DNA of 14,649 bases from Sediminibacterium ginsengisoli (lineage in GTDB: Bacteria; Bacteroidota; Bacteroidia; Chitinophagales; Chitinophagaceae): NCBI GenBank assembly GCA_945860335.1, contig CAMAQW010000022.1, forward strand, positions 1 to 14,649, written 5' to 3'. Position numbers and translations under genes: made by a program. Positions within the stretch are counted from its first letter, which is position 1; the number at the start of each line of letters is the position of its first letter. This document shows, one piece after another, positions 7,768-14,649 of the stretch. Under the pieces are notes generated by a model. That model was not told the origin of the DNA and ran no database searches. It saw only the letters and a list, made by a program, of their open reading frames with translations.

Positions 7768-9468
7768 ATGAGTTCATTAGCACTATCCGATAAAATTGTT
7801 TTTGTACTTTATTTTTTAATGGTTGCTAGTTATGGTTATTGGGTGTACCGTAAAAAAAAGGATACCGTTTCAGCATCGCAAGATTTTTTCTTAGCGGAAG
7901 GGTCCCTTACTTGGTGGGCTATTGGCGCATCTTTGATTGCCTCTAATATTTCTGCAGAGCAGTTTATTGGCATGAGTGGCGAAGGTTTTTTTGTAGGCGT
8001 TGCCATTGCAGCCTATGAATGGATTGCAGCACTAGGTTTAATTATTATTGCCGTTTGGTTTATTCCTATTTATTTAAAGAATAAGATTTACACCATGCCT
8101 CAGTTTTTAAAAACGAGGTATAACGAATCGGTGGCACTTGTAATGGCTATATTTTGGTTATTGCTCTATGTGTTTGTAAACTTTACTTCTATTTTATATT
8201 TAGGTGCTGTTGCCATCAATGGTTTATTAGGTGGCGATTATTTACACCTAGTGATGATTGGTCTCATGTTAATGGCACTTATCATTACCCTTGGCGGTAT
8301 GAAAGTAATTGGATACACCGATGTTATTCAAGTGGCTGTATTAATTATTGGCGGTTTTGCAACCGTATATATGGCATTACAAATTGTAGATCAACGAATC
8401 AACCATGTAATAGATGGTAGTGCACTTGCAGGATTTAATACCTTATTGTCGCAAGCACCAGAACACTTCCATTTAATTTTACCAAAACCCAACAATACCG
8501 ATATGAGTGCTGCTGGGCAATTGGCAAGAGATAAGTATATTATTTTACCAGGCATTGCCATGTATTTTGCAGGCCAATGGATTTTGAATTTAAATTATTG
8601 GGGTTGTAATCAGTACATCACACAACGTGCACTTGGCGCACAATTAGAAACAGCAAGAAAAGGTATTTTATTTGCTGGCTTCATGAAATTATTTATGCCC
8701 GTTATTGTAATGCTTCCGGGCATTGCAGCATTTGTGTTGTATAAAAACGGTCAGTTAGCAGGTTTTGAAGGTGGAAAAGATGGCGCCTATTCTGCGATAC
8801 TTGCTTTTTTACCAGCTGGCTTAAAAGGACTAGCAATTGCGGCATTAACAGCTGCTATCGTTGCATCACTTGCCGGTAAAGCAAATAGCATTTCAACCAT
8901 TTTTACATTGGATATTTATAAAAAATACATCAACCAAGAGGCCAACGAAAAAAAGTTGGTATGGACGGGCCGTTTAACCGTATTTATTTCAATGGTTATT
9001 GCGGTGATATTTACTTGGAAAGATTTATTAGGTATTGGTGGCGAAGGTGGTTTCACATTTATTCAAAAGTATACCGGCTTTATTAGCCCAGGCGTATTTG
9101 CGATGTTTATGCTTGGATTTTTCTGGAAGCGAACGACTGGTGCAGCTGCAATGACAGGTTTGATTACCGGATTTTTATTGGCTATATTTTTTAATAGTTA
9201 TGCTATTCCTTTATTTGGAACAGATAATATCATGTACACGGCATACCTCAATAAAAGCGGCGCTTACGAAATTCCGTTTTTAATTAATATGGGTTGGTCG
9301 TTTGTGCTTACGATAATTATAATGGTGATTGTAAGTATGGCAGGTCCTAAAGTGAATCCTAAAGCATTTGAAATTGATGCTACCATGTTTAAGGTAAGCA
9401 AATCAACACTAGTACTGATTGTAATCATACTCATGCTCTTAAGTGCCCTGTACGTTAAATTCTGGTAG
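7768..9468 (+). CDS. Sodium/solute symporter of the SGLT type (SSS family), probable sugar importer
   Basis: A 566-residue inner-membrane protein with about 14 hydrophobic segments. It follows Vibrio vSGLT almost throughout: FFLAEGSLTWWAIGASLIASNISAEQFIGMSG, TDVIQV, NYWGCNQYITQR, TIFTLDIYKKYI and YTGFISPG. From a remembered vSGLT alignment, galactose contacts are kept: N60, E64, Q65, E84, N274, Y277, K307 and Q433 correspond to N64, E68, Q69, E88, N260, Y263, K294 and Q428, while S91 becomes A87. At the sodium site S365 is kept as S367 but S364 is A366. A sodium-coupled hexose importer is therefore likely. L-fucose is 6-deoxy-L-galactose, and the gene closes a fucose-type gene run, so L-fucose or a galactose-like sugar is the best guess. 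The 49-base gap after the propeller gene shows no terminator, which is consistent with one transcript. Confidence 0.9.
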   Translation: MSSLALSDKIVFVLYFLMVASYGYWVYRKKKDTVSASQDFFLAEGSLTWWAIGASLIASNISAEQFIGMSGEGFFVGVAIAAYEWIAALGLIIIAVWFIPIYLKNKIYTMPQFLKTRYNESVALVMAIFWLLLYVFVNFTSILYLGAVAINGLLGGDYLHLVMIGLMLMALIITLGGMKVIGYTDVIQVAVLIIGGFATVYMALQIVDQRINHVIDGSALAGFNTLLSQAPEHFHLILPKPNNTDMSAAGQLARDKYIILPGIAMYFAGQWILNLNYWGCNQYITQRALGAQLETARKGILFAGFMKLFMPVIVMLPGIAAFVLYKNGQLAGFEGGKDGAYSAILAFLPAGLKGLAIAALTAAIVASLAGKANSISTIFTLDIYKKYINQEANEKKLVWTGRLTVFISMVIAVIFTWKDLLGIGGEGGFTFIQKYTGFISPGVFAMFMLGFFWKRTTGAAAMTGLITGFLLAIFFNSYAIPLFGTDNIMYTAYLNKSGAYEIPFLINMGWSFVLTIIIMVIVSMAGPKVNPKAFEIDATMFKVSKSTLVLIVIILMLLSALYVKFW

Positions 9469-9470
9469 TA

Positions 9471-9599
9471 TTATCTAACATCTTTTGCGCAACCGCAGCC
9501 ACCTTTTCTTTGGTAGCCGGGCTTAAATACGCTGCAGGCAGATGCCGAAACAGCGATCATAAGCGTGATGATAATAATTTTAAGAAGACTGTTTTTCAT
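9471..9599 (-). CDS. Small cysteine-containing lipoprotein, 42 aa
   Basis: A short minus-strand gene that length cut-offs would miss. It starts with ATG at 9599 and stops with TAA at 9471-9473, two bases from the end of the symporter gene on the opposite strand. The product begins with MKNS and a hydrophobic run (LLKIIIITLMIAV), then SASAC with C22 as a lipid-modified cysteine, giving a mature peptide of only about 21 residues. It is basic and ends in KGGCGCAKDVR, with a second and third cysteine as CGC. The signal peptide with lipobox is what makes me believe in it. Tiny lipoproteins with a Cys/Gly tail are common in Bacteroidota genomes, and their role is not known to me. It is divergent from the glycosyltransferase gene, with some 57 bases between them that must hold both promoters. 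I see no clear TAnnTTTG element there. Confidence 0.65.
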   Translation of the reverse strand: MKNSLLKIIIITLMIAVSASACSVFKPGYQRKGGCGCAKDVR

Positions 9600-9656
9600 A
9601 ATTGAATACTAAATTACGTAAAAATTTACCCAAATACCATTAAAACAGAGTCTTCC

Positions 9657-10688
9657 ATACAACGTATTTTAGTAGCTCCACTCGATTGGGGCCTTGGACA
9701 TGCTTCTAGATGCGTGCCCATTATCCAGGATTTGATAGAAAAAGGTCACACCGTTACCATCGCTGCAGGTGGTGCACAAAAAAAATTATTACAATATTAT
9801 TTTCCAAACGCTACCTACGTATCTATACCTAATTATAATATCAGGTATAGTAAAAAAGCTTGGTGGCTTCCGTTTGCTTTATTTTTTCAGTTACCTAAAA
9901 TGGCATTGGCTATTTATAAAGAACACAGGTGGTTAGAGGTACATGTGCAGTTGTTTGATCATATTATTTCAGATAATAGGTATGGGCTTTTTAATGCTAG
10001 GATAAAAACCACATTTATAACCCATCAGTTAATTGTTAAAGCGCCTTTTACATGGGCCGAAATAATCATTCAAAAAGTCCAGTACTATTTTATAAATAAA
10101 TTTTCGGAGTGCTGGGTTCCTGATAGTAAGAGTTACCCTGGCTTTGCCGCTGATTTGTCTCACCCAGCTGTCATGCCCAAAGTACCAGTTACTTATATTG
10201 GAGCACTTTCGCAATTTAGTGTTTTACAAAATGCATCCACTACTGCGCTTCCCGTAAAATATAAGTACTGTTTTTTATTGTCTGGTCCAGAGCCTCAAAG
10301 AAGTTTGTTGCAAGATATCATTGAGTCCGGCGCACACCAATTACAAGCACCATCAATATTGATAGAAGGAAGACCTTCCGATTTACCCAATCATTATCAA
10401 ATAAAAAAAACACTCACTAAGCTCAGGTATGCAAGCGGCCAAGATTTATTAGACATTATTTTACAATCTGAGTTTGTGGTGTGCCGTAGTGGTTATTCTA
10501 CACTTATGGAACTATTGCCGCTACATAAAAAAATGATATTGATCCCTACGCCTGGTCAAACAGAACAGGAATATTTGGCTGCCTCTCTTGCTCATCGGCA
10601 AATGGCTGTAATAATGGATCAGTCTACATTTGACCTTACCACACTAAATGAAAAAGCAGACAAGCATTACTTTATATTTGCTTCATGA
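9657..10688 (+). CDS. MurG-like GT-B glycosyltransferase, start codon unclear
   Basis: A GT-B fold glycosyltransferase of about 343 residues. The N-terminal domain opens with QRILVAPLDWGLGHASRC, the first beta strand and glycine-rich loop. The C-terminal donor domain has FLLSGPEPQRS, then VVCRSGYSTLMELL and PTPGQTEQEYLA, which resemble the nucleotide-sugar site of MurG. The GTG at 9714 is the first standard start in frame, but it would cut away the essential DWGLGHA loop. The frame is open upstream to 9606 with no ATG, GTG or TTG before the loop. Homologous N-termini would place the first residue at the ATA codon 9657, so I give that position; it is tentative. The gene overlaps the next by 4 bases (ATGA). 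Acceptor and donor are not known. It is probably a cell-surface or lipid glycosylation enzyme and not MurG itself, since the surrounding genes are not for cell-wall synthesis. Confidence 0.8.
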   Translation: MQRILVAPLDWGLGHASRCVPIIQDLIEKGHTVTIAAGGAQKKLLQYYFPNATYVSIPNYNIRYSKKAWWLPFALFFQLPKMALAIYKEHRWLEVHVQLFDHIISDNRYGLFNARIKTTFITHQLIVKAPFTWAEIIIQKVQYYFINKFSECWVPDSKSYPGFAADLSHPAVMPKVPVTYIGALSQFSVLQNASTTALPVKYKYCFLLSGPEPQRSLLQDIIESGAHQLQAPSILIEGRPSDLPNHYQIKKTLTKLRYASGQDLLDIILQSEFVVCRSGYSTLMELLPLHKKMILIPTPGQTEQEYLAASLAHRQMAVIMDQSTFDLTTLNEKADKHYFIFAS

Positions 10689-11572
10689 ATTCAAAAACAA
10701 AGGCACATATTGCAGTATTAATTGCAAATTTAATTTTTGGTGCTGGTTACGCAGTTGTTAAAACAATCACGCCTCAATATTTAGCCCCCTATTCATTAAA
10801 TGTAGTTCGTGTTGTGGTGAGTCTTGTATTATTTTGGTCTTTACTGTTATTTAAACCTTCTAAAATTTCTATCGATAAAAAAGATATTCCACTATTTATT
10901 TTATGTGGTATAACGGGTGTGGCCATTAACCAAATTATGTTTATTAAAGGACTGGCATTAACATCTGCTATTCATAGTTCACTACTTTCATTGGCTACAC
11001 CTATATTTATTACCATCATTGCTGTTTGGCTACTCCATGAAAAATTTAACATCAATAAATTTTTTGGACTAGCGCTTGGAATTGGTGGCGCTAGTTTACT
11101 CGTACTTGTTAAAGACGTACATTCTAGTAATAGCAGTAGTTTGCTTGGAGATTTGTATATACTTGTAAATGCTATTTCTTATGCTTTTTATATGGTGCTC
11201 GTAAAACCGCTCATGGAAAAATACAATGCACTTCATGTATTACGCTGGGTATTTACATTTGGTACTATTTTTATTTTACCCGTTGCCCTACCTGATTTTA
11301 TAGCCACCGATTGGTCTTTGTTTGGAACATCAGAGTGGTTAGCACTTGCGTTTGTGGTGCTACTTGTTACTTTTTTATCCTATTTATTTACAGTATATGG
11401 TTTACAGGAGCTGGGTCCATCCGTTACGGGCGCATACATTTACACCCAACCTGTTTTTGCAACCATTATCGCGATGGTTTTTGCCGGCGAACATTTTACA
11501 ATCATTAAAGGAGCAGCGGCACTATTAATTTTTTCGGGTGTTTATTTAGTGAATAGAAAAAAAACAATCTAA
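10685..11572 (+). CDS. DMT-superfamily transporter (EamA domains)
   Basis: A 295-residue inner-membrane protein with about ten hydrophobic segments arranged as two EamA repeats, roughly residues 8-140 and 150-290. Recognisable parts are the first segment (LIFGAGYAVVK), KGLALTSAIHSSLLS and LHEKF at the end of the first repeat, and ELGPSVTGAYIYTQPVFATIIAMVFAGE in the second. The pattern SALLxxxxPVFxxxxAxxxxxE at the ends of both repeats is characteristic of the family. The substrate cannot be read from the sequence; EamA proteins export or import amino acids, nucleotide precursors and other small metabolites. Its ATG overlaps the TGA of the glycosyltransferase, so the two are translationally coupled. 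This could hint at a shared pathway, but such overlap is common among unrelated genes. Confidence 0.9.
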   Translation: MNSKTKAHIAVLIANLIFGAGYAVVKTITPQYLAPYSLNVVRVVVSLVLFWSLLLFKPSKISIDKKDIPLFILCGITGVAINQIMFIKGLALTSAIHSSLLSLATPIFITIIAVWLLHEKFNINKFFGLALGIGGASLLVLVKDVHSSNSSSLLGDLYILVNAISYAFYMVLVKPLMEKYNALHVLRWVFTFGTIFILPVALPDFIATDWSLFGTSEWLALAFVVLLVTFLSYLFTVYGLQELGPSVTGAYIYTQPVFATIIAMVFAGEHFTIIKGAAALLIFSGVYLVNRKKTI

Positions 11573-11583
11573 CAGCGTTTCTT

Positions 11584-11591
11584 TATATTTG
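11584..11591 (+). promoter_or_regulatory. Bacteroidota-type -7 promoter element (TATATTTG) before mnmH
   Basis: The octamer TATATTTG matches the Bacteroidota primary-sigma -7 consensus TAnnTTTG exactly and lies five bases before the ATG of mnmH. No convincing TTTG -33 box is present about 19-20 bases upstream; that stretch is A-rich and contains the end of the transporter gene. Initiation a few bases downstream would give a very short or absent 5' leader. The match and position are seen; promoter function is inference. Confidence 0.5.
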
Positions 11592-11596
11592 TAAGG

Positions 11597-12649
11597 ATGG
11601 CTGTAAAACGTATATCTATAACAGAGTTTGTTTCCATGATGGAACAGTATCCCATCTTGGATGTACGAAGCCCTTTGGAGTATGCGCATGCCCACATGAA
11701 AAAAGCATATTCTTTACCCTTGTTTTCTAATGAAGAACGAAAGGTGGTAGGCACCGCTTACAAACAACAAGGTAAACAACCTGCCATCAAATTAGGGCTT
11801 AACTATTTTGGCGTAAAAATGGCTGCGATGGTAAGTGAAGTAGAGGCGCTACTCGCTGCAAGCCCTGACCCAAATAATAAAGTGGTGCTTGTGCATTGTT
11901 GGCGCGGGGGTATGCGCAGCGCAGGTGTAGCATGGCTTTTAGATTTATACGGCTATACCGTATATACACTTGCTGGTGGTTATAAAGCTTATCGTAACTG
12001 GGTGCTTGCTCAATTTATAATGCCGTATCAGTGTAAAGTATTGGGTGGATTTACGGGTTCTGGTAAAACAGAAACATTGCAGTCCTTAAAGGCACTCGGT
12101 CAACCCATTATTGATTTAGAAGGGCTCGCACACCACAAGGGATCTACTTTTGGAAATTTGGGACAACCGGTCCAGCCTTCGCAAGAACAGTTCGAAAATT
12201 TATTGGCACAAGCACTATATAAAATTAGTGCTAACCATTCATACATTTGGTTAGAAGATGAAAGTAGGCGGATAGGTCTTGTGAATATTCCTACTCAACT
12301 ATTTGAGCAAATGCGAAAAAGCAAGCTTTACTTTTTAGATATTCCTTTTGCAAGTCGTCTTCAATTTATTGTTAGTGGATATGGTAAATTCGAAAAAGAT
12401 CAATTAATGAGTGCGATACTTCGTATCAAAAAAAGACTCGGTGGATTAGAAACAAAAACCGCCATCAATTTTTTAATAGAAGACGATATTGAAAGTAGCT
12501 TTAATGTACTTTTAACCTACTACGATAAGTTGTATGTAAAGGGTGCCTATAATAGAGAAAACCCGGAATCGTTGATTCAAAAAATAGAACTGCCAAGTGT
12601 TGATCCATCTGCAAATGCGGCTACTTTATTAGCGAGTGCCGGTTTATAA
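11597..12649 (+). CDS. mnmH: tRNA 2-selenouridine(34) synthase MnmH (SelU/YbbB)
   Basis: A 350-residue cytoplasmic protein with an N-terminal rhodanese domain (about 1-135) and a P-loop domain (from about 145). In the rhodanese domain, DVRSPLEYAHAHMKKAYSLPLF and the active loop HCWRGGMRS are seen, with C101 as the catalytic cysteine. The Walker A motif GFTGSGKT occupies residues 151-158, followed by DLEGLAHHKGSTFG and the WLEDESRRIG segment typical of MnmH. The enzyme replaces sulfur of (m)nm5s2U at tRNA position 34 with selenium from selenophosphate, via a geranylated intermediate. The length is close to the E. coli protein (364 aa), and no key residue is missing. No selD or selA lies in the window. 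Start: ATG at 11597, just after a -7-like element. It converges on the minus-strand transporter gene with 5 bases between the stop codons. Confidence 0.95.
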   Translation: MAVKRISITEFVSMMEQYPILDVRSPLEYAHAHMKKAYSLPLFSNEERKVVGTAYKQQGKQPAIKLGLNYFGVKMAAMVSEVEALLAASPDPNNKVVLVHCWRGGMRSAGVAWLLDLYGYTVYTLAGGYKAYRNWVLAQFIMPYQCKVLGGFTGSGKTETLQSLKALGQPIIDLEGLAHHKGSTFGNLGQPVQPSQEQFENLLAQALYKISANHSYIWLEDESRRIGLVNIPTQLFEQMRKSKLYFLDIPFASRLQFIVSGYGKFEKDQLMSAILRIKKRLGGLETKTAINFLIEDDIESSFNVLLTYYDKLYVKGAYNRENPESLIQKIELPSVDPSANAATLLASAGL

Positions 12650-12654
12650 TTGTC

Positions 12655-13842
12655 TTACACTAATGCTGCAATCCAATCTTTAATGGTAAGTACACTTAAG
12701 GTAGTCATTACCGCTACAACTAGCCACCCTGCTATATCTAGCCACAAAGGCTGCTTATAATTTCCTACAATTTTTTTATGGTGAGCGGCTACTAAAATAA
12801 CGGCCAAAGCAACTGGCAAAATAAGACCATTGAGTGCGCCAACTGTAACAAGTATTTTTACAGGGTTGCCCAAAAACGTAAATACAAGTGTACTGATAAT
12901 AATAAAAATGCTAATGGCTATTTGATGATGCTTATCAACCCAGCCACTAAAATTTCGTAAAAAAGAAATAGAAGTATAGGCAGCACCTACTACAGAAGTA
13001 ATGGCAGCAGCCCAAAGTACCATACCAAAAAACAAGTAACCCATATTACCGGCAGCAAATTTGAACACACTAGCTGCAGGATTTGAAGGGTCTAACACAG
13101 CACCACTAGATACTACACCGAGCGCTGCCAAAAATAAAACGACGCGCATAATAGCCGTAATTATAATTCCCGAAACGGCGCTTTTATTTGTTTCCCTTAA
13201 TGAAGCGGTTCCACTAAAGCCCGCATCCAATAAACGGTGACCACCTGCAAAACAAATATAACCTCCTACTGTTCCACCAACGAGTGTCACAATAGCTTTT
13301 GCACTAAATACGGTTGGCATAAAACTATGGATAATTGCCTCTTGTATAGGCGGGTTTGCGCTTACCGCAATATATAAGGTAAGCCCCATCATAAGCATAC
13401 CTAGAATTTTGGTAAAACGGTCTAGTAGCGCTCCGGCTTCCTTCATCCAAAAAATAAAAAGTGCTAAAAAACAACTAATAATAGCCCCTACTGCTGGATT
13501 CAGTCCGGTTAATACTTGTAGACCAAGTCCACAACCACCAATATTACCAATATTAAAAGCAATGCCCCCAAGTACAATGAGCCCCGTTATAAAATACCCG
13601 AGGCCAGGCAGTAGTTCATTGGCAATAATAGGAGCGCGTTTACTACTCACAACTAAAATTCTCCAGATATTTAATTGCGCGCCAATGTCTAATAGTATAG
13701 ATAATAAAATTACAAAACCAAAACTAGCAAGCAGCTGTTGGGTAAATACAGTGGTTTGGGTTAAAAACCCAGGTCCAATAGCAGATGTGGCCATTAAAAA
13801 AGCTGCACCAAGAATTGCATTTTGTTTTTTTAGTGAATTCAC
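12655..13842 (-). CDS. NRAMP-fold transporter lacking the metal-binding motifs (YcsG-like, 5-oxoproline operon)
   Basis: A 395-residue inner-membrane protein with about 11 hydrophobic segments and NRAMP-type sequence (SAIGPGFLTQT in segment 1, LGNPVKILVTVGALNGLILPVAL near the end). Classical NRAMP metal transporters have DPGN in segment 1 and MPH in segment 6. Here the equivalent positions read GPGF (residues 23-26) and GGY (193-195), so both metal-coordinating sites are gone. The substrate is therefore unlikely to be manganese or iron. The gene starts 5 bases after the stop of pxpA, the same pairing as the Bacillus subtilis ycsF-ycsG locus, which makes uptake of 5-oxoproline or a related amino acid derivative a reasonable inference. 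The ATG at 13842 gives a short polar N-terminus before the first segment. It ends facing mnmH. A default label of 'divalent metal cation transporter' would mislead. Confidence 0.85.
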   Translation of the reverse strand: MNSLKKQNAILGAAFLMATSAIGPGFLTQTTVFTQQLLASFGFVILLSILLDIGAQLNIWRILVVSSKRAPIIANELLPGLGYFITGLIVLGGIAFNIGNIGGCGLGLQVLTGLNPAVGAIISCFLALFIFWMKEAGALLDRFTKILGMLMMGLTLYIAVSANPPIQEAIIHSFMPTVFSAKAIVTLVGGTVGGYICFAGGHRLLDAGFSGTASLRETNKSAVSGIIITAIMRVVLFLAALGVVSSGAVLDPSNPAASVFKFAAGNMGYLFFGMVLWAAAITSVVGAAYTSISFLRNFSGWVDKHHQIAISIFIIISTLVFTFLGNPVKILVTVGALNGLILPVALAVILVAAHHKKIVGNYKQPLWLDIAGWLVVAVMTTLSVLTIKDWIAALV

Positions 13843-13847
13843 TACTA

Positions 13848-14558
13848 TTAATTTTTTATAAGACTATAAATAATTTTTGCAAATGCAAGCGCATGTGGTG
13901 TATCGGCGTGAATACAAATGGTATCTGCTGCTACATCAATAACGGCTTGATCTATTGTGGTTATTTTTCTTTCTTGAATCAAAAGAGACACCTGTGTCTT
14001 TACCGACATTTCAGTTGTAAATACAGCGCCATCTATATTTCTCGGACATAAACTACCATCATTTAAATAGGCCCTATCCGCAAAAACTTCATGTGCAGTA
14101 GCAAGCCCAATATTATTTGCTGCGTCTAACATGACGCTACCACTTAAACCAAAATAAACAGCAGCTGGTAACTGGTCAAACACAGCACTGGCAATAGTTG
14201 TAGCTAATTCAATATTTTTAGCAGCTTGATTGTATAAAGCACCGTGTGCTTTTACATGCGCTACAACCTGCCCCATTTCTTTGGCAATATTTGAAAATAG
14301 AAGTAGCTGTTCAGCCACCATATCATACACCGCTGCATTTGATAAATACATTTCTTTTCTTCCAAAATTTTCCCTGTCTAGATACGAGAAGTGTGCACCT
14401 ATTTGTACTTTATTTTTTTGCGATAACGCAATTGTTTTTTTGATGGTATCCGTATCTCCTGCATGGTAACCACATGCAATATTGGCAGCTTCGATATAGG
14501 GCATGAGGGCTTCGTCATTGTCTAACCCTTCCCCCATGTCGCAATTGATTAGTAGCAT
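13848..14558 (-). CDS. pxpA: 5-oxoprolinase subunit A, LamB/YcsF family
   Basis: A 236-residue cytoplasmic protein. With PxpB and PxpC it forms the ATP-dependent prokaryotic 5-oxoprolinase, which opens 5-oxoproline (pyroglutamate) to glutamate. Family motifs in order: NCDMGEG, ANIACGYHAGD, GAHFSYLDRENFGR, VKAHGALYN, EVFADRAYLNDGSLCPR and the C-terminal ICIHADTPHA. Two usual prolines of the family (GAHPSYPD, VKPHG) are replaced here, a mild deviation. The frame runs back to 14603, but I chose the ATG at 14558: it puts LLINCDMGEG at the N-terminus as in the family, and it lies one base after the TAA of the upstream gene. The longer form would overlap that gene by over 40 bases. The transporter gene follows after 5 bases, so the minus-strand genes form one operon. 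Confidence 0.93.
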   Translation of the reverse strand: MLLINCDMGEGLDNDEALMPYIEAANIACGYHAGDTDTIKKTIALSQKNKVQIGAHFSYLDRENFGRKEMYLSNAAVYDMVAEQLLLFSNIAKEMGQVVAHVKAHGALYNQAAKNIELATTIASAVFDQLPAAVYFGLSGSVMLDAANNIGLATAHEVFADRAYLNDGSLCPRNIDGAVFTTEMSVKTQVSLLIQERKITTIDQAVIDVAADTICIHADTPHALAFAKIIYSLIKN

Positions 14559-14559
14559 T

Positions 14560-14649
14560 TTATTTTTCTGAAAAGTATTCTTGTAGCCTGAATTTACAGG
14601 CATTTTCTAATTGCTGCAAATTTGTTTCCTGCTGTAATAAAAGTCTTTC
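14560..14649 (-). CDS. C-terminal end of an upstream gene, probably 5-oxoprolinase subunit C (pxpC)
   Basis: On the minus strand a frame without stops enters at the window edge (14649) and runs for 29 codons to TAA at 14560-14562, one base before the pxpA start. The residues are helical and polar (LLLQQETNLQQLENAC), ending in QEYFSEK. PxpC proteins end in a similar Gln/Leu-rich helix, and pxpB-pxpC commonly precede pxpA, so this is most likely the tail of pxpC or of a fused pxpBC gene. The fragment is too short to prove identity. The tight spacing to pxpA and the absence of stops are what support it as coding. Confidence 0.55.
   Translation of the reverse strand, partial: ERLLLQQETNLQQLENACKFRLQEYFSEK

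Noticed and set aside
13409..13861. Open frame of 150 codons on the plus strand antisense to the NRAMP-like gene
   Set aside because: It lies opposite a well-conserved membrane protein gene, and its translation shows no recognisable domain or signal; it is a by-product of that gene's codon use.
14586..14601. Inverted repeat GCCTG/CAGGC with a 6-base loop, possible terminator
   Set aside because: The stem is only 5 bp, there is no following T-run in the right place, and it lies in the coding end of the gene upstream of pxpA inside a compact operon.
14559..14603. Longer N-terminus of pxpA starting at 14603
   Set aside because: It overlaps the open C-terminal frame of the upstream gene and adds 15 residues that do not belong to the family; the ATG at 14558 fits both.

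Overview
The window looks like chromosomal DNA of a member of the Bacteroidota, most plausibly of the Chitinophagaceae/Sphingobacteriia side. The reasons are the AT-rich composition, the absence of Shine-Dalgarno sequences before nearly every gene, one exact match to the Bacteroidota -7 promoter element (TAnnTTTG) directly before mnmH, and typical protein families (secreted Asp-box/VPS10-like propeller, SGLT-type symporter, MnmH with a CWRGGMRS loop). The genus assignment is inference. I see no mobile element, CRISPR array, tRNA or rRNA, and no gene-free stretch above 300 bases.

Region 1 (1-2295, plus strand) is a tight catabolic operon. It holds the C-terminal end of an SDR dehydrogenase, an FAH-family hydrolase, a RhaM-type sugar mutarotase and a second complete SDR. 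Together they match four steps of the non-phosphorylating (oxidative) L-fucose pathway: mutarotation, L-fucose dehydrogenation, 2-keto-3-deoxy-L-fuconate dehydrogenation and cleavage of the diketo acid to pyruvate and lactate. The lactonase and the fuconate dehydratase are not in the window and would be expected upstream of position 1.

Region 2 (2328-9468, plus strand) continues in the same direction with a secreted glycoside-hydrolase-like protein of 717 aa, a secreted protein of about 1060 aa with an Asp-box propeller, and an SGLT-like sodium/sugar symporter. The layout suggests that sugar is released outside the cytoplasm, imported with sodium and then oxidised by region 1. The substrate assignment for the hydrolase and the symporter is inference from this neighbourhood.

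Region 3 (9471-12649) starts with a tiny minus-strand lipoprotein gene of 42 codons. A plus-strand series follows: a MurG-like GT-B glycosyltransferase whose natural start codon cannot be an ATG, a DMT/EamA transporter overlapping it by 4 bases, and mnmH (tRNA 2-selenouridine synthase), which has its own promoter element.

Region 4 (12655-14649, minus strand) is a 5-oxoproline (pyroglutamate) operon. In transcription order it has the last 29 codons of a gene that is probably pxpC, then pxpA, then an NRAMP-fold transporter that lacks the classical metal-binding motifs. The points most worth a second look are the SDR with Asn in place of the catalytic Lys, the unclassified secreted hydrolase in a fucose operon, the metal-motif-less NRAMP protein beside pxpA, the overlooked small lipoprotein, and the missing start codon of the glycosyltransferase.
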